From NCBI GenBank assembly GCA_907163345.1, contig CAJQUN010000058.1, positions 1,426,001 through 1,490,000 on the forward strand: a stretch of 64,000 nucleotides of DNA, written 5' to 3'. The translations under genes were made by a program, and so were the position numbers. Origin of the DNA: Haberlea rhodopensis. Its lineage: Eukaryota; Streptophyta; Magnoliopsida; Lamiales; Gesneriaceae. Below are positions 22,809-34,806 of the stretch, one piece after another. Position 1 is the first letter of the stretch, and every line of letters starts with the position of its first letter. Below the pieces are notes generated by a model, which was not told where the DNA came from, made no database searches, and was given only the letters and a program-made list of their open reading frames with translations.

Positions 22809-25154
22809 CCCCTATTAACTCGTTGGTTGCAGCTGTGATTATAATAATTTCCATCATCGGGGCCGGCAGTAAATACCATTTTTGGTTGATATTTCATCAC
22901 TTGGGGATATTTTCTTGTGATGATAAATTACTACCAAGTCCCTTAGTTGCTTTATTGGTCTCTTACATATTGCCTACACACAGTAGATGGAAATAGCTTG
23001 AGCCCCTAAGGGTTTCTGATGATGGATTTTGGTAAAAAGAATGTTGAGAAGTGAAGGACACAAAATAAAGAATGGGGGAAAGAGGAGAGTTTGGAGACTC
23101 ATCAGTGTGAATAGCAAAGAATATATTTTATATTGGGGCAAAAATTATTCCCCTGTTTGAGTGATAAAACCAATCCTTTGGAGAGGACCACAGCAATTAC
23201 ATGCCATCTTTTATGAATGACAATGGCTGGACGATGACTCTTTCAGATCCACTCAACCACAAATTTATAATGATACAATGATAATAATCCGCACTCGATC
23301 GGTTAACATATTTAGTGCATGCTTAGGGGTTCATCATACAGCTTTATAAGTTGGTTATTATCGCAATACCTATAAACCGCGCATTACCCAGAAGCCAGAA
23401 GTGGATTTAGAATTTAGGTCTATGTGGTAAAAACACTAAAACTAGGGCAAAATACAATTCTAAGATAGCAATCTGCAATTTTATGTCAGCAAAATGTAAT
23501 TTTTAGCGGGAAAATTGTAATAATCTTGTTTGTTCAATCCTTCGTCCCCTATTACTGCTATTAACTTTTATCAAATTAGGTTCAATACAGAGACCGTCTC
23601 ACTCATCCCACCGACCCCCACCTCGGTTCAATCTGCCCAGCATCATTTCCAAATTTACAAAAATGGACCACAAAATACTTTAGTCTTTTATGCATTAAAG
23701 CTGTCAAGATTTGGCCTGAAGGAAAAAAAAAAAAAAAGTAAGCTCATTATTGTTAGGTGATGAACGTAATGGTGGCAATAAAAAGTGAGGCAGGTAATTT
23801 AATGGATACATGATTTCGGTTTTTGCCCATCAGTTTTCTTCAGTGTTGGTTGCAAAATGAAGAACGTGTCAATCTCAGGTTTGAGATACAAAATTGTCAA
23901 GTTTGGTAGAGGGGATTAAGTTCGTCACTGTACTGTCCATCAAAGTATACTAGTAATGAATCTTACAAATATCAATATACATACAAACATCCGGTCCATA
24001 TAAGTATTTTTCATAGTGATGTTTGGTTTTATGGTTTTAACCGTGGTATCACTAATATTACATGTGTTTCATAGATATACAATTTACACTCATGTTTTAA
24101 AATAAGCAATTAATCATCAAGTGTTTTTCAAAATAGGTAGTTTATTCCTCTTTGTTTTTCAAAACATACAACGCCGCCTCTCTTACATAGAGGGTTGTTT
24201 TGCACCTATTCTGCATATTTTCAAAATTTATGGGTAAGCTGTCTATTTTGAAAATCACTAGAAGATAAACTACATATATTCAAATAGCATATACATAAAA
24301 CCGTTGGGGTTAGTTGCAAAAAAAACCCATTAATTTTCCCTCTACAAAGTTCGATTCTTTTATGAACTATCATGTCTTCGTGTAGCAAAACTAATATTTT
24401 TTTAATATAATTAGGTGAATTACTTTTTAGGTTCTAATTTTATTTGGACCCTTATTTTATTTGCGAATATCCAGTTTATCCACTTATCCTTTCAAATTAC
24501 TAATTGCATCTCTTTACCCCCTTCAAATATGCACATTATCTCTTGGATTATTAAATAAAAATTGTTCTAATTAAATTTTAAAATATTAGCAATATTACAC
24601 TTGGTTATAATGAAATTACTAATATTATTGTTGTTGTCGTTAATGTTGGAATCATGATAACATCTCAACTTGTTTATCTCATTTCAACTTCTTTTACAAC
24701 ATCGTTGGTGTCAACTCTTGTTCTTCACATAAAAAGTAAATTCTTATTTATTTAATCATCAATTTTAAATAATTTTGCCAGAAAAATGTATCAAGTAGGT
24801 TAAACTTTGGATTCCCTTAATCATGCCTACTTAATAATTACCATTTTAAACTTCAAGTTACCCTAAAGTTATTGTATAATCACAGAATGGAAACCTTTTA
24901 AGATAGGTTCGTTCAAAGTTAACTCTTTAACTTTACATAAATATTTTATTATCTTAGGTAGTAAAACTTCAAATCACACCATGCGATCGGAAATTTTTCT
25001 ATTCATCTGGTCCTGTCATACACTAACACATAAATATATATTTATATGTATGTATAGGTCTGTATGTCTTGATGTTTGCAGGACCCAATCCACATAAGAT
25101 TAATCATGTGCGACCACTTCTCCATCTTTTGCCTCCTTCCGTCCATTTTTCTTA
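22809..25154. other. AT-rich spacer, no gene seen
   Basis: The first bases may continue the interrupted TRIM LTR but diverge quickly. A weak inverted repeat occurs at about 24095-24290 (CAAAATAG and CTATTTTG arms about 100 bp apart). No coding sequence or clear element ends were found. Confidence 0.3.
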
Positions 25155-26349
25155 CTAGCAAGAAGTACGTGCGATGCACGTAGACACCAATTACATATAA
25201 TAAAAACTAAAAATGGAATTAAAAATACAATCTCTAAATATTATGTTATGCACGTCATATCATGTAGAACAACATGAGTTGAAATAACATTTTTTTTTAA
25301 AAAATGTTTATCTATCCAAATAGTTTTTACAGAGATAAAATAGACGTAATGATATGAATAGTTTTCTTATATTAGTAATATCGATAATTTCAAAAAATCA
25401 ACAATAATCATATAATTTTAAAAGTCAAGTATATAACTAAACAAACTTATAGAGAATTATTAAAATTATATAGTTTTCATAATAATAACGCATATAATAA
25501 AGTAGAATATAAAGTAAGAAGATGCATTAACCATCTCGTAATTTTTTACAACTTTTAATTTTAATTAACTAATAATTATTATTAGTTATTATTAGTTAGT
25601 AATTAAGATGTAAAATTTAATTTTTAAATAGTCATAACTTAAAGTACAAAAGGTGAATTTTCATAATAATAACACATATAATAAAGTAGAATATTAAGTA
25701 AGAGAATGCATTAACCATCTCATATTATTTTACAACTTTTATTTTTAATTATATTATTATTAGTTAGTAATTAAGATGTAAATTTAATAATTGTTATAAA
25801 GTGATGACTTAAAGCATAAAAAAAGGTGATTTAATATGAAAAATGAAGAGGGGTGAGCTAATAATGAGATGTTAATAAAGATGTGTATTAAAGACAATTA
25901 AAGGTGATAAACAGTTATGTACATATATACATAAATCAAGTTAATTATTCATAAAAGTTACATTTCTTTTTCATTTTCTACCCTATATGTTTCCATCCTT
26001 TTTCCATTATTGCACGTGCTTGTTTTTGGATCCATGTACAATTCTTGGGCAAAATTGACAATTCACAATGAAAAACTTATCCATGATCCACACTTACATT
26101 TCTTTTTCCTTTTCTACCCTATATTTTTCCATCCTTTTCTATTATTGCATATGCTTGTTTTGGATCCATGTACAATTCTTAGACAAAATTGACAATTCAC
26201 AATGAAAAATTTAGTCTGTGATCCATACTTTTATAGGAGTATAGATATGTCCATCCTTTTTCCATTATTGCACATGCTTAATTTTGGATCCATTTACAAT
26301 TCTTGGGCAAAATTGAGGCCCATGATCCACACTTTTATAAGAGTATAGA
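25155..26349 (-). mobile_element. Non-autonomous Helitron
   Basis: Read on the minus strand the element starts TCTATACTCTTATAAAAG (5' TC end) and finishes with a 7-bp stem, 3-base loop hairpin (TACGTGCATCGCACGTA). Ten bases after the hairpin follow, ending CTAG. It sits between A and T with no target duplication, as Helitrons do. It is 1195 bp with no Rep/helicase coding. Near its 5' end, a segment of roughly 110-150 bp containing TTTGGATCCATGTACAATTC is present three times, and a second copy of the 5' terminus (TCTATACTCCTATAAAAG) lies at about 26229-26246. Confidence 0.85.
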
Positions 26350-26592
26350 TTTGAAATTGTATCTCATTTTGGTGTTTCATATATTAAAGTTCATTATATA
26401 TTTATATTATTTATAAAATGCGTTCAAGTTTTTAATAGAAATACATGTAATGTAAAATTGAAATAATAAATTTTTGAAACATATAAATGTAGTATTTTTT
26501 AATATAATTAAATGCGGCGGGTAGTACAAATACTACAAAGTTTGTATATTTTCTCTAAATTTTTGCTTCTCCCTCTTTTCCACAAGTCTACA

Positions 26593-28349
26593 ATGGAAAG
26601 TGGACTTCCTATGCTTAACTGTCTACTGCAGCACACACTCAGAAGTCTATGTACAGCTTCAGATTCTTCTTCTAAATGGGTATATGCTGTCTTTTGGAGA
26701 ATTCTTCCAAGAAACTACCCACCACCAAAGTAAGAAACTGTGCAGCCTTTCTTCCTCAGATATAATCAATGGCACCTTTTATTGATTGATTAATCCCCGT
26801 AAAAGCTTATAAACTATTTAGTGAAGATTATCTTCGACTTTTTTTTTTTTTTTGCAGGTGGGATCATGAAGGAAGCTTGCTTGATCGTGCCAAGAGAAAT
26901 AAAAGAAACTGGTATTTTGATTTTCTTGAAAAAAATGGCTTATTTCTTGTTCTCATTTTTATGTTTATCCAAGAAAACTTTCTAAATGTACAACGAGTTA
27001 AATATTTTGGATCAGGATTCTTGTTTGGGAAGATGGGTTTTGTGATTTTTTTGAGTGTGAAAGAGCTGGAAGCGGATTTGTGAAGGGAAGATTTGGTGCT
27101 GATATTTTCTTCAAAATGTCCCACGAGGTCTATAATTTTGGAGAAGGGTAAATTTTTTTCTTGTTTTCTTCTCTGAATTGGTATCCAAATACTCAAAAAT
27201 ATCACAAATCTTGATGGGTTTATTTTCGTTTCTTTTTATTGTCATTTTCTTGACAGATTGGTTGGTAAAATTGCAGCAGATAATAGTCATAAATGGGTTT
27301 TCAGAGATAGCCCAACTGAAAATGATCCCAGCTTCATCTCTTCATGGAATGTATCCATTGATCCTGTAAGAAAATACAAAACCCTTGAGTATTATTTCAT
27401 CTTGTGTCAATCTTCAAGAAAATTGCCTGGTGAAGTTCTTACAGCTATCATTCTTGAAATTTTTTACTATAACAGCAGCCAAGAACATGGGAGACTCAGT
27501 TCAATTCAGGCATTGAGGTTTAAAAAATGTCTTAATTAAGTACTTTCTTGTGTTTTTCGCTTTGTTTTTATGTTACATCAAAGTTCAGAAAGTTTCCTAA
27601 TTGGCAGACTATTGCAATTACATCAGTAAGAGGAGGTGTCATTCAACTTGGATCCTTTGACAAGGTCTATCTCTATCCCTTTCTCTATTATGTGTATTTA
27701 TGTCTAATTTTTTAACAATTAAATTAATTTTAGGATAATTTGAGCAAGATTCTTCATTGATATTTAGGTAGTTGAAGACCTGAACTTAGTGGTAAACATA
27801 CAGAGAAGATTCAGCTACCTCCAAAGCATACCAGGCATATACACGATCCAAAGGCCGTATTTACCCAGCCAGAATCCGAATTTCGAGTGTCCTAATCCTC
27901 AAGTACTATTGACAACCAATGGAGCATCATGTAGACTCGAAGATAAGCCCCAAATGATCGGTTCAAAACGGCAAAGTGACGATCAAACCGAGGATCCACC
28001 CGTTAAGACAATGTTTTTGGGGTACGACAGCCCACAAAATGGCACGAATGAATCACCAATGTGGCCATTTCCACCTCTTTTTCCAACCATGGCCTGTAAT
28101 ATCGGAGCCATTCTGTCGAAAATTCCCTCTGCCCCTCATTCTTGTTATGTTAATCAAAACAATTTGTTTGATTGCAATTTGAAGAGTGGAGGCACAAGCC
28201 ATGAGTTGAAGGGGGTCGATGATTGCGACCGCCGGTTCGAAGAATCTCCGATGAATAATGTTAAAGAAGAGGCAAATCAAGAAGAGAAGGCAAGCCCTTT
28301 AGGATATGAACCTCATAGAGTTAGAGAAAGTTTTTCGAATCTTAATTGA
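26593..28349 (+). CDS. bHLH-MYC_N domain protein (RSS3/LHW-like, annotated elsewhere as WNK-related)
   Basis: Seven exons: 26593-26729, 26858-26911, 27016-27147, 27257-27365, 27477-27518, 27608-27664, 27768-28349. All introns are GT-AG, phases close, and the product is 370 residues. Residues 1-175 or so form a bHLH-MYC_N-type domain (SKWVYAVFWRILPRNYPPPK, then ILVWEDGFCDFFECERAGSG, VYNFGEGLVGKIAADNSHKW, IAITSVRGGVIQLGSF). The remainder is low-complexity and rich in Pro, Ser and Asn, with no bHLH DNA-binding region. Known relatives (rice RSS3, and Arabidopsis proteins misnamed WNK-related) act in nuclear complexes with bHLH and JAZ proteins. That role here is inference. A Helitron ends 243 bp upstream of the start codon, so the promoter may be altered. 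The start is the first Met of the conserved N-terminus. An in-frame upstream ATG at 26512 would add 27 unconserved residues. Confidence 0.88.
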
Positions 28350-28700
28350 TGAAAGGTATTAATAGTAATATGGCTGGCAGTTTCATGATGTGTATCGAAT
28401 TGTTCATATAATATATAGTAATAATACAAGTGATTATATGCCTATAAATAATGTTACATCATGCAATAAGATTGATTTTTGTTGATAAAGTTGATTTCTT
28501 GGATTATATATGGCAATAATTAGTTTTGCCTCTTTATAATCATGTAAGATTTGTTTGAGATTTTAAATTGTCATAATTGTAACATATAAAGAAGAGAATT
28601 TACTCTAAATGTGTGCTAATGACACTTATGATGTTAACAATCTCAACCATGAATTTGGTAAGGCCAGCCGACAGAAGAAGAGGATATTTATAGGTAAGCA
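28350..28700. other. 3' flank of the bHLH-MYC_N gene
   Basis: AT-rich, presumably 3' UTR and terminator. AATAAT- and AATAAG-like signals occur at about 28420-28470. No other gene seen. Confidence 0.4.
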
Positions 28701-29260
28701 CAGGTACGGATGGCAACAAGGCGGGTCTGGTACAGGTTTGGCCAAACTCATCCCAAACACGGACATGCCCCGCTTGAAAAAATTGTTCCCAGACCTGCCC
28801 GCCCCACCAAATTGGTCCCGCATAGACTTGGGAACCAGTTTTTTATAAAAAAAACATTAGGTAGAAAATTTGAGTTTTGTGATTGAATTATGTTTTTCTC
28901 CGGTAAATATTTATAATAAGTCTTATAAAACTATCTTTAAGCTATTAGATCTTTATTAATTTGTTCTCCCTTCAAAATGTCCAATTACTTTAGTTTGAAA
29001 ACATGAGTTTTATAAAATATTAAATAATGTATGTCGTGAGTAGGTCAAAGAAGTTAAATATATATTAAATTAAAATAAAATATGTATAACGGGTGGGTAT
29101 GAGATGAGTTTGCCAAACACGGGACCTACCCCTCCCCGATTCACTTTAGGACCCCGTCAAAGGGTCCGGACCCAACACGGGACCTACCCCTCCCCGATTC
29201 GCTTTAGGACCCGTCAAAGGGGTCCAGATCTCCGGACCCATTTTCATCTCTAAGCGCCTG
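28701..29260. repeat. MITE-like repeat with GGGT/ACCC-rich ends
   Basis: The left end (GGATGGCAACAAGGCGGGTC) and right end (GGACCCATTTTCATCTC) are imperfect inverted repeats of a type common in plant hAT-derived MITEs. Next to the right end a block of about 55 bp (AACACGGGACCTACCCCTCC onward) is duplicated in tandem (about 29116-29230). Exact borders and target duplication could not be fixed. Confidence 0.5.
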
Positions 29261-29561
29261 CGCTTGCGCCTGCAGAGAATTGATTGAACAACAAAATAAA
29301 TTAATTTTCCTGTTGATGTATTGTGGTGGAGGGGTTTAAATTTAGCTAAATGGGTTTACTTTTCCAGTTGATATATTGGGTTTCATCGCAATAACTTATA
29401 GAAAACTTTTCAGATTAAGAGTATTCAATGCGCATAAAAAAGATAAATCCAATATGTGGAGTCCGAGAATTGATTGGGCCACTTTGGGATGAGAAGTTAT
29501 GATTCACAACCATTCTGTATAATATTTTGGAGCAATTAATAGGGAAAAAATCAAGTCGGTA
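29261..29561. other. Unassigned spacer
   Basis: Short spacer between two repeat units. Nothing coding was recognised. Confidence 0.3.
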
Positions 29562-30848
29562 CACTTTCATAAAACTTAATTCATCCTAGTCAGGGAAAAA
29601 AAAGTCCATTTTGAAGTAAAATGACAATAGTACCCTTAATATCTCTTACTCACATTTTCAGCTTTCACTCTTGTTTCAAAACCCAACAGCCACCAAATCA
29701 CATGACTTAGGATTTCAGACTACCGTCGACGAGATGGGTGGTGGCCGGTCTCAAACGTTCGGTCATAGTGAAGGGAAGCTAACTAGTGTATGGGCTCGGA
29801 CCAATTCATGGATGGATCGAAGAAATCGAACCCAAGAGCTGAAAATCTAGGTCATGCGATTTTGCCCTTCCAGATCAAATTCTGGCGATTCCACGACGAC
29901 TCACGGAGGCAATTGAATTGTCCAGTGCATGTTTTCTCTCTTTTAGTGTGTGTTCGCGATTTTGTGAAAAATTGAAATCAGTAAGTGATGCACGAAAATA
30001 AAAAATCAGTAACTGATGCACAAAAAATAAAAATCAGTAACTGATGCACGAAAATTGAAAATCAATAATTGATGCACGAAAATTAAACTAAGTAACATAT
30101 GCACGAAACATAGAAAAAGTATGTGATGCACGAACCATAATCGCAAGTGGGTGATGCACGAACCATTTAATTTCGTGCACCAGTTATGTATTTAATGCAC
30201 CAGTTCCTTTTTGCAAAATTTTGTGCATCAGTTAATTAACACAAAGTTCGTGCCCCAGTATTGTATTTTTATGCATCAGTGTTATATTTTCGTACACCAA
30301 GGTTATTTTGTCGTGCACCAGTTACTTTTTATAATTTTCGTGCACCAGTTACTTTTTATAATTTTCGTGCACTGGTTACTTTTATAATTTCGTGCACCAG
30401 TTACTTTTTCTCTGGGTCATCTTCTTCGTTGCAATATCTTGCTGTCAGGATGTAAATTTTGGAAATGACCAAACAAGCGCGGACACCAATGAACAACTAA
30501 AAAACCTCAAAAAGCAACAATCATAGTGTATATATATACACACACAAACATACAGACACACACACACATATATATATATATACATATATATATATACATA
30601 CACATATACACACAGTATATATGCATACACACACATAAAGGTTGTGCGGATGGTGAAGAAAGCGGCTGCGGTTTGTGAAGACGGCGGCACCAGGTTGGTG
30701 AAGACGGTAGAAGTGGTGGATGTGGAGAGGAAAGAGAGTGGAGTGAGATATTTCATGGGTTTGAAACCCTAATTAGATTAAAGATTAAATCACTGGTATT
30801 TTAGTAAGTAAAAAAGACTTAAATAAAACAAAAGTTCAAAAAGTGTAC
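29562..30848. repeat. Putative non-autonomous element with inverted TGCACGA motif array
   Basis: Ends carry GGTACACTTT-like inverted repeats (29572 and 30844). From about 29980 to 30165, units of the kind CAGTAACTGATGCACGAAAA repeat several times. From about 30170 to 30410 the same unit appears in reverse (TTTCGTGCACCAGTTACTTT). The result is a head-to-head array able to fold on itself. The right half also holds a CA/TA microsatellite (30524-30640) and a GC-richer tract with no identifiable product. The class is unknown. Subterminal motif arrays of this kind are known from CACTA and Mutator elements, but the terminal bases fit neither clearly. Confidence 0.5.
30524..30640. repeat. Compound CA/TA microsatellite
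   Basis: Runs of TA, CACA and TATATACA units without coding sense. Confidence 0.85.
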
Positions 30849-31989
30849 CTATGTGAATAAAGTTTTCACCTCCTTATACTTTGATGCAAACATTTTTTTT
30901 TTTCTCAGATACATCCCTGCAATTTTCCCAAATTAATAAGTATATAATAGACTTTTCCAACCATAAACTTGTCATTTTAGCCCCCAAATTCTCCCTTTGG
31001 TGGGCCTGATTGCAAATCGGTAGCCTCACGTGTGGCCTTAGAATGTTAAATAAGTTGGGCCGTCCTGATGATCCAAACAAGTAGATTTGGGCACATCTGG
31101 ATTGATGTTCTTGTAGACATTATAGGGCCCATATGTGCTCTATCATTTACAAATTCGATTCTAAGATTTTGGACGAAAGATCGATTATCATACTGCAAAG
31201 AGAAAATTATAAACAGGTATCGGTTACAAAATATTAATTCAACCTACTCTAGGTAAAAAAGAGCTTTACTCAATAATCCAACTCACTGAAAACATAATTC
31301 ACTTGGGTCCATTTTTCAAAACTTGACAAAAACACCCTTCAATTAAAAATTAGGTCAAAATTCTTCAACTCATCCCTCCCACCACCACTATTACATCTGT
31401 GCTATTTCTTCTCCTCGTAAGAACCAGTTACCCCCAACCCGCATGCACAAACCACCTCCGAGGAATCAGACGACGAATCAGTAACGGGTGTCGGCGAGCT
31501 TCCGTTCGACCAGGAATTCACCCGTCGACAATTTATTATCTAAAAGGGGAGAAATACCGCACATTTTTTCCAACACCAAGTGCTGCCAGAAAATCCAAAT
31601 ATCACGACTAATATATGAAATCAAGAATGATTAAGCTGTCTACATTCATCAATAGAGATTACTGGGTATATCCTACTTGAAATTTAAATTAGACTTATAA
31701 AGCCATTTAAAACATCTATTTCATGTTTTATTAATATATCTGTTGAAAATATGATTAATAAACTGAAATTAAGCATGTAAAAGACGAAAATATGAAGGGG
31801 AAAAAAATTTAAGAACAAGTTCGGTGATATAATCTGGTGTCAAATTCTCATTTCTGAATTCATTCAAGATAAGTTACAATTATCAAATTAGTTAAATTTG
31901 AAAGTTTGGATCAAAATTCAATGTACCGAAGAAGTCGAGCTAGGAGTGATGAGTTTTGGGTTACGAGGCAATTCAATAGATGTTTTGAG
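30849..31989. other. Spacer and left flank of the large motif array
   Basis: No gene recognised. A GC-richer stretch at 31383-31560 interrupts the AT-rich background and might be captured host sequence, but its translations are not recognisable. Confidence 0.3.
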
Positions 31990-32599
31990 GTTGAAATGCT
32001 TGAACCGTGCACCATAATTTTTGAAATTTCAAAAATCGTGCATCACAACTCTTTTCTAAATGTGATGCACGATTATGTAAATTCAGGGCAAAAAAATCAT
32101 GCATCATGCGTAAAAAACCATGCATAATGTGGGAAGTTTGGTGTACGGTTCACATTAAAAATTCAAACTTGTTGGGGGCAAAATCGTGCAGTACTTGACA
32201 AAATTTTAAGAAATTTTGGGGCAAAAAAATCGTGCATCATGGGTAAATTTCTGAAATTCTTCAATCGTGCATCATGGGTAAAAATTCTGAAATTCTTCAA
32301 TCGTGCATCATGTGTAAAAAAATCTTATGCAATTATGATGCACGATTTTTATGCAATTATGGTGCACGATTTTCCAATGTTAGTGTATCAATGTCCAATC
32401 GTGCATCATGGGTTCTGAAATTCTTCAATCATGCATCATGGGTATAAAAATCTTATACAATTGTGGAGCACAATTTTTATGCAATTATGGTTCACGATTT
32501 TCCAATGTTAGTGCACAATGTCCAATCGTGCATTGTGGGTAAAAATTCTAAAATTCTTCAATCGTGCATCATGGGTAAAAAAATCTTATGCAATTATGG

Positions 32600-34454
32600 T
32601 GTGGGGTCCTCATTACTTAATCCATTATGTATCAATTAAGCATACATATGTGAGTCTGAATTAAGTAAAAACATGCACTGATTAAGAGTTTCTGACTAGT
32701 TAAGTTGTTACAAGGGTTATAAAAACCTAACCAACTACACATCACATGTACAAACAACAACCTAATCCAAGATAACTCCTAGGCAGTGGTTCAGCTCGCA
32801 GCGGAAAATGACTCACATCCCGTCCTCCCACGTCTATGAGTCCCTACAGAAACATTCACATGACGTGAGTATAGATAACAACTATCTCAGTGATATATCA
32901 AAACACAATATCAATGATAAAGCATAATAATAATCATCAAATGTGAATGCTCTGTATCATGCATCAACAAATGCAACTATGTCATGACATGTCTCATCAC
33001 ACATCCTATTATCACGAGACTAAGATGATATGTCTATTTCCGCTCAATATGTTAGTGGAACCGCCTCACAACTTCATATTAGCAACACATATCATAGTAC
33101 CGTCCTCACATGATAATAGCCAGAGCGTATACCCGAAAACCGGCGTATATCTCTCATACCAAGTATATGTAGCATACCCGAGCATATACCCAAACCAGGC
33201 GTATACCTCAAATGCTAAAGCATATACTTCATCCATCTTAAATGCATGATATCCATGAATGTACATGCATATGATACTACCAATCATATGATACCAATCT
33301 CATAACATCATCACACAATATCTATACTCTGTACGTCAACACGTACCTGTTCTGCGACAAAAACGATATAAATTAGGCGTCACTGTCTAATTGCCTCGTT
33401 GTCCCGTCCCCTGTGATGATGCTACAACAATACCAACAATATATCATGTTATCATAGGCATTAAAATCAAATTCTACAAAAATATAACATTTTTTAAAAT
33501 TCTGTCCCTGGCGATCGATCGCTATATTTCACCGATCGATCGCCATACTTTTCTGCCCTCTCGCGATCGATCGCCACTACCTCGCGATCGATCGCTAAAA
33601 TGTACTGTTTCTCGCGATCGATCGCCACATTTTCACCGATCGATCGCCACATGATTTAACCGCCTTATATTTTTGTTCTGTCTCGGCGATCGATCGCCAC
33701 ACAAGCACCGATCGATCGCCGATGTCCAGAAAACTTAGAACATGGCGATTTTCAAGTATATCTTCATGGTACTTCTTCTCCTACTCGAAATTAACCATTT
33801 CCACATGTTTCTTGCAATCTCTAATAACATATAAAGATGTTTCTCTCATCATACAACTTAATTCTTTTCATGATAACAAGTATCAATTCAAAACATAAAA
33901 GATTCAAACTCACATGCTTCAATTTCAACAACTAACCAACATAGACATCATGTGCTATGAAATTCTTACCAAGCAAGTATAAAATCCCTTCACTCCACTT
34001 CTTAGCTTGATTACCAAGTTTACATCCAAGTTCAAGACCCAAAACCAAGAGAAGATTTAGAGGTGCTTGTGTAGGGATTTTGTTGGTGAAAATGGTGTAT
34101 TATGAGTTTGATATCTGATTTTACCTATTTAATTAACTCTCCAAATGCAAACTCAAACTCACATCCACATGCTAATGGAAATTCAAATGAAACCAAAGGC
34201 ATAGGAAATTCAAGTCAAATGCATATTAGTCCATGTTACTTGATATGTCACTACACTTGATTTAATTCAAGTCATTTCTATGCACTACATCTTGTGCATC
34301 ATGTTTCATTCCTTGCCATATATCACATAGTCATGTCATGTATGTGAGTATTAACCCTCGATTCAACCCGAGCCCGAGTCCACATTGTACCGTAATTATT
34401 CAAAATTACGCTATAATCATATGACACGTGTATAAAGTAAATCGAGGCATTACA
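32600..34454 (-). mobile_element. Solo LTR of a gypsy element
   Basis: 1855 bp starting TGTGGGG and ending GGCATTACA on the plus strand, with a perfect target duplication TATGG (32595-32599 and 34455-34459). The array sequence GCAATTATGGTG continues across it. The style of the ends and the size match the Tekay-like LTR at 5939-8119 (same minus orientation inferred), but the bodies differ. No internal domain is left, so LTR-LTR recombination removed the rest. Confidence 0.88.
33510..33720. repeat. Cluster of CGATCGATCG palindromes inside the solo LTR
   Basis: Eight copies of CGATCGATCG occur in 211 bp, five of them as the perfect 12-base palindrome GCGATCGATCGC. Spacers of about 10-40 bp are AT-rich and mostly unrelated. 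Each copy has two CG-containing GATC sites. Confidence 0.95.
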
Positions 34455-34671
34455 TATGGTGTACGATTTTTATGCAATTATGATGCACGATTTTCCAATG
34501 TTAGTGCATCAATGTCCAATCGTGCATCTGGTAAAAATTCTGAAATTCTTCAATCGTGCATCGTAGGTAAAATTCTGAAATTCTTCAATCGTGCATCATG
34601 GGTATAAAAATCTTATACAATTATGGTGCACATTTTTTATGCAATTATGGTTCACGATTTTACAATATTAG

Positions 34672-34806
34672 GTCATTGCGGGGCTAGCTTTGATCCTAGC
34701 ATCTCAGCTCTTTCAGTCGCAATGCTTTGTATATGGAAGGTGTAAGTAAACAAATATGAATATACCGTACGCGTACAGGCGCAAGTCCTAGGCCATCGTG
34801 AACGCA
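34672..34806. other. GC-richer insert inside the motif array, possible captured gene fragment
   Basis: About 135 bp unlike the surrounding array replace part of one unit between TTACAATATTA and CATCAATGTCC. One plus frame reads VIAGLALILASQLFQSQCF, resembling a membrane segment, followed by a splice-donor-like GTAAGT at about 34743. The insert ends in GCAG. The source gene was not recognised. Confidence 0.4.

Noticed and set aside
30445..30756. 103-codon minus-strand open frame
   Set aside because: Half of it is translated CA/TA microsatellite.
33510..33720. Bacterial contamination because of GCGATCGC-type sites
   Set aside because: The cluster is inside a solo LTR with an exact TATGG target duplication in plant repeat DNA.
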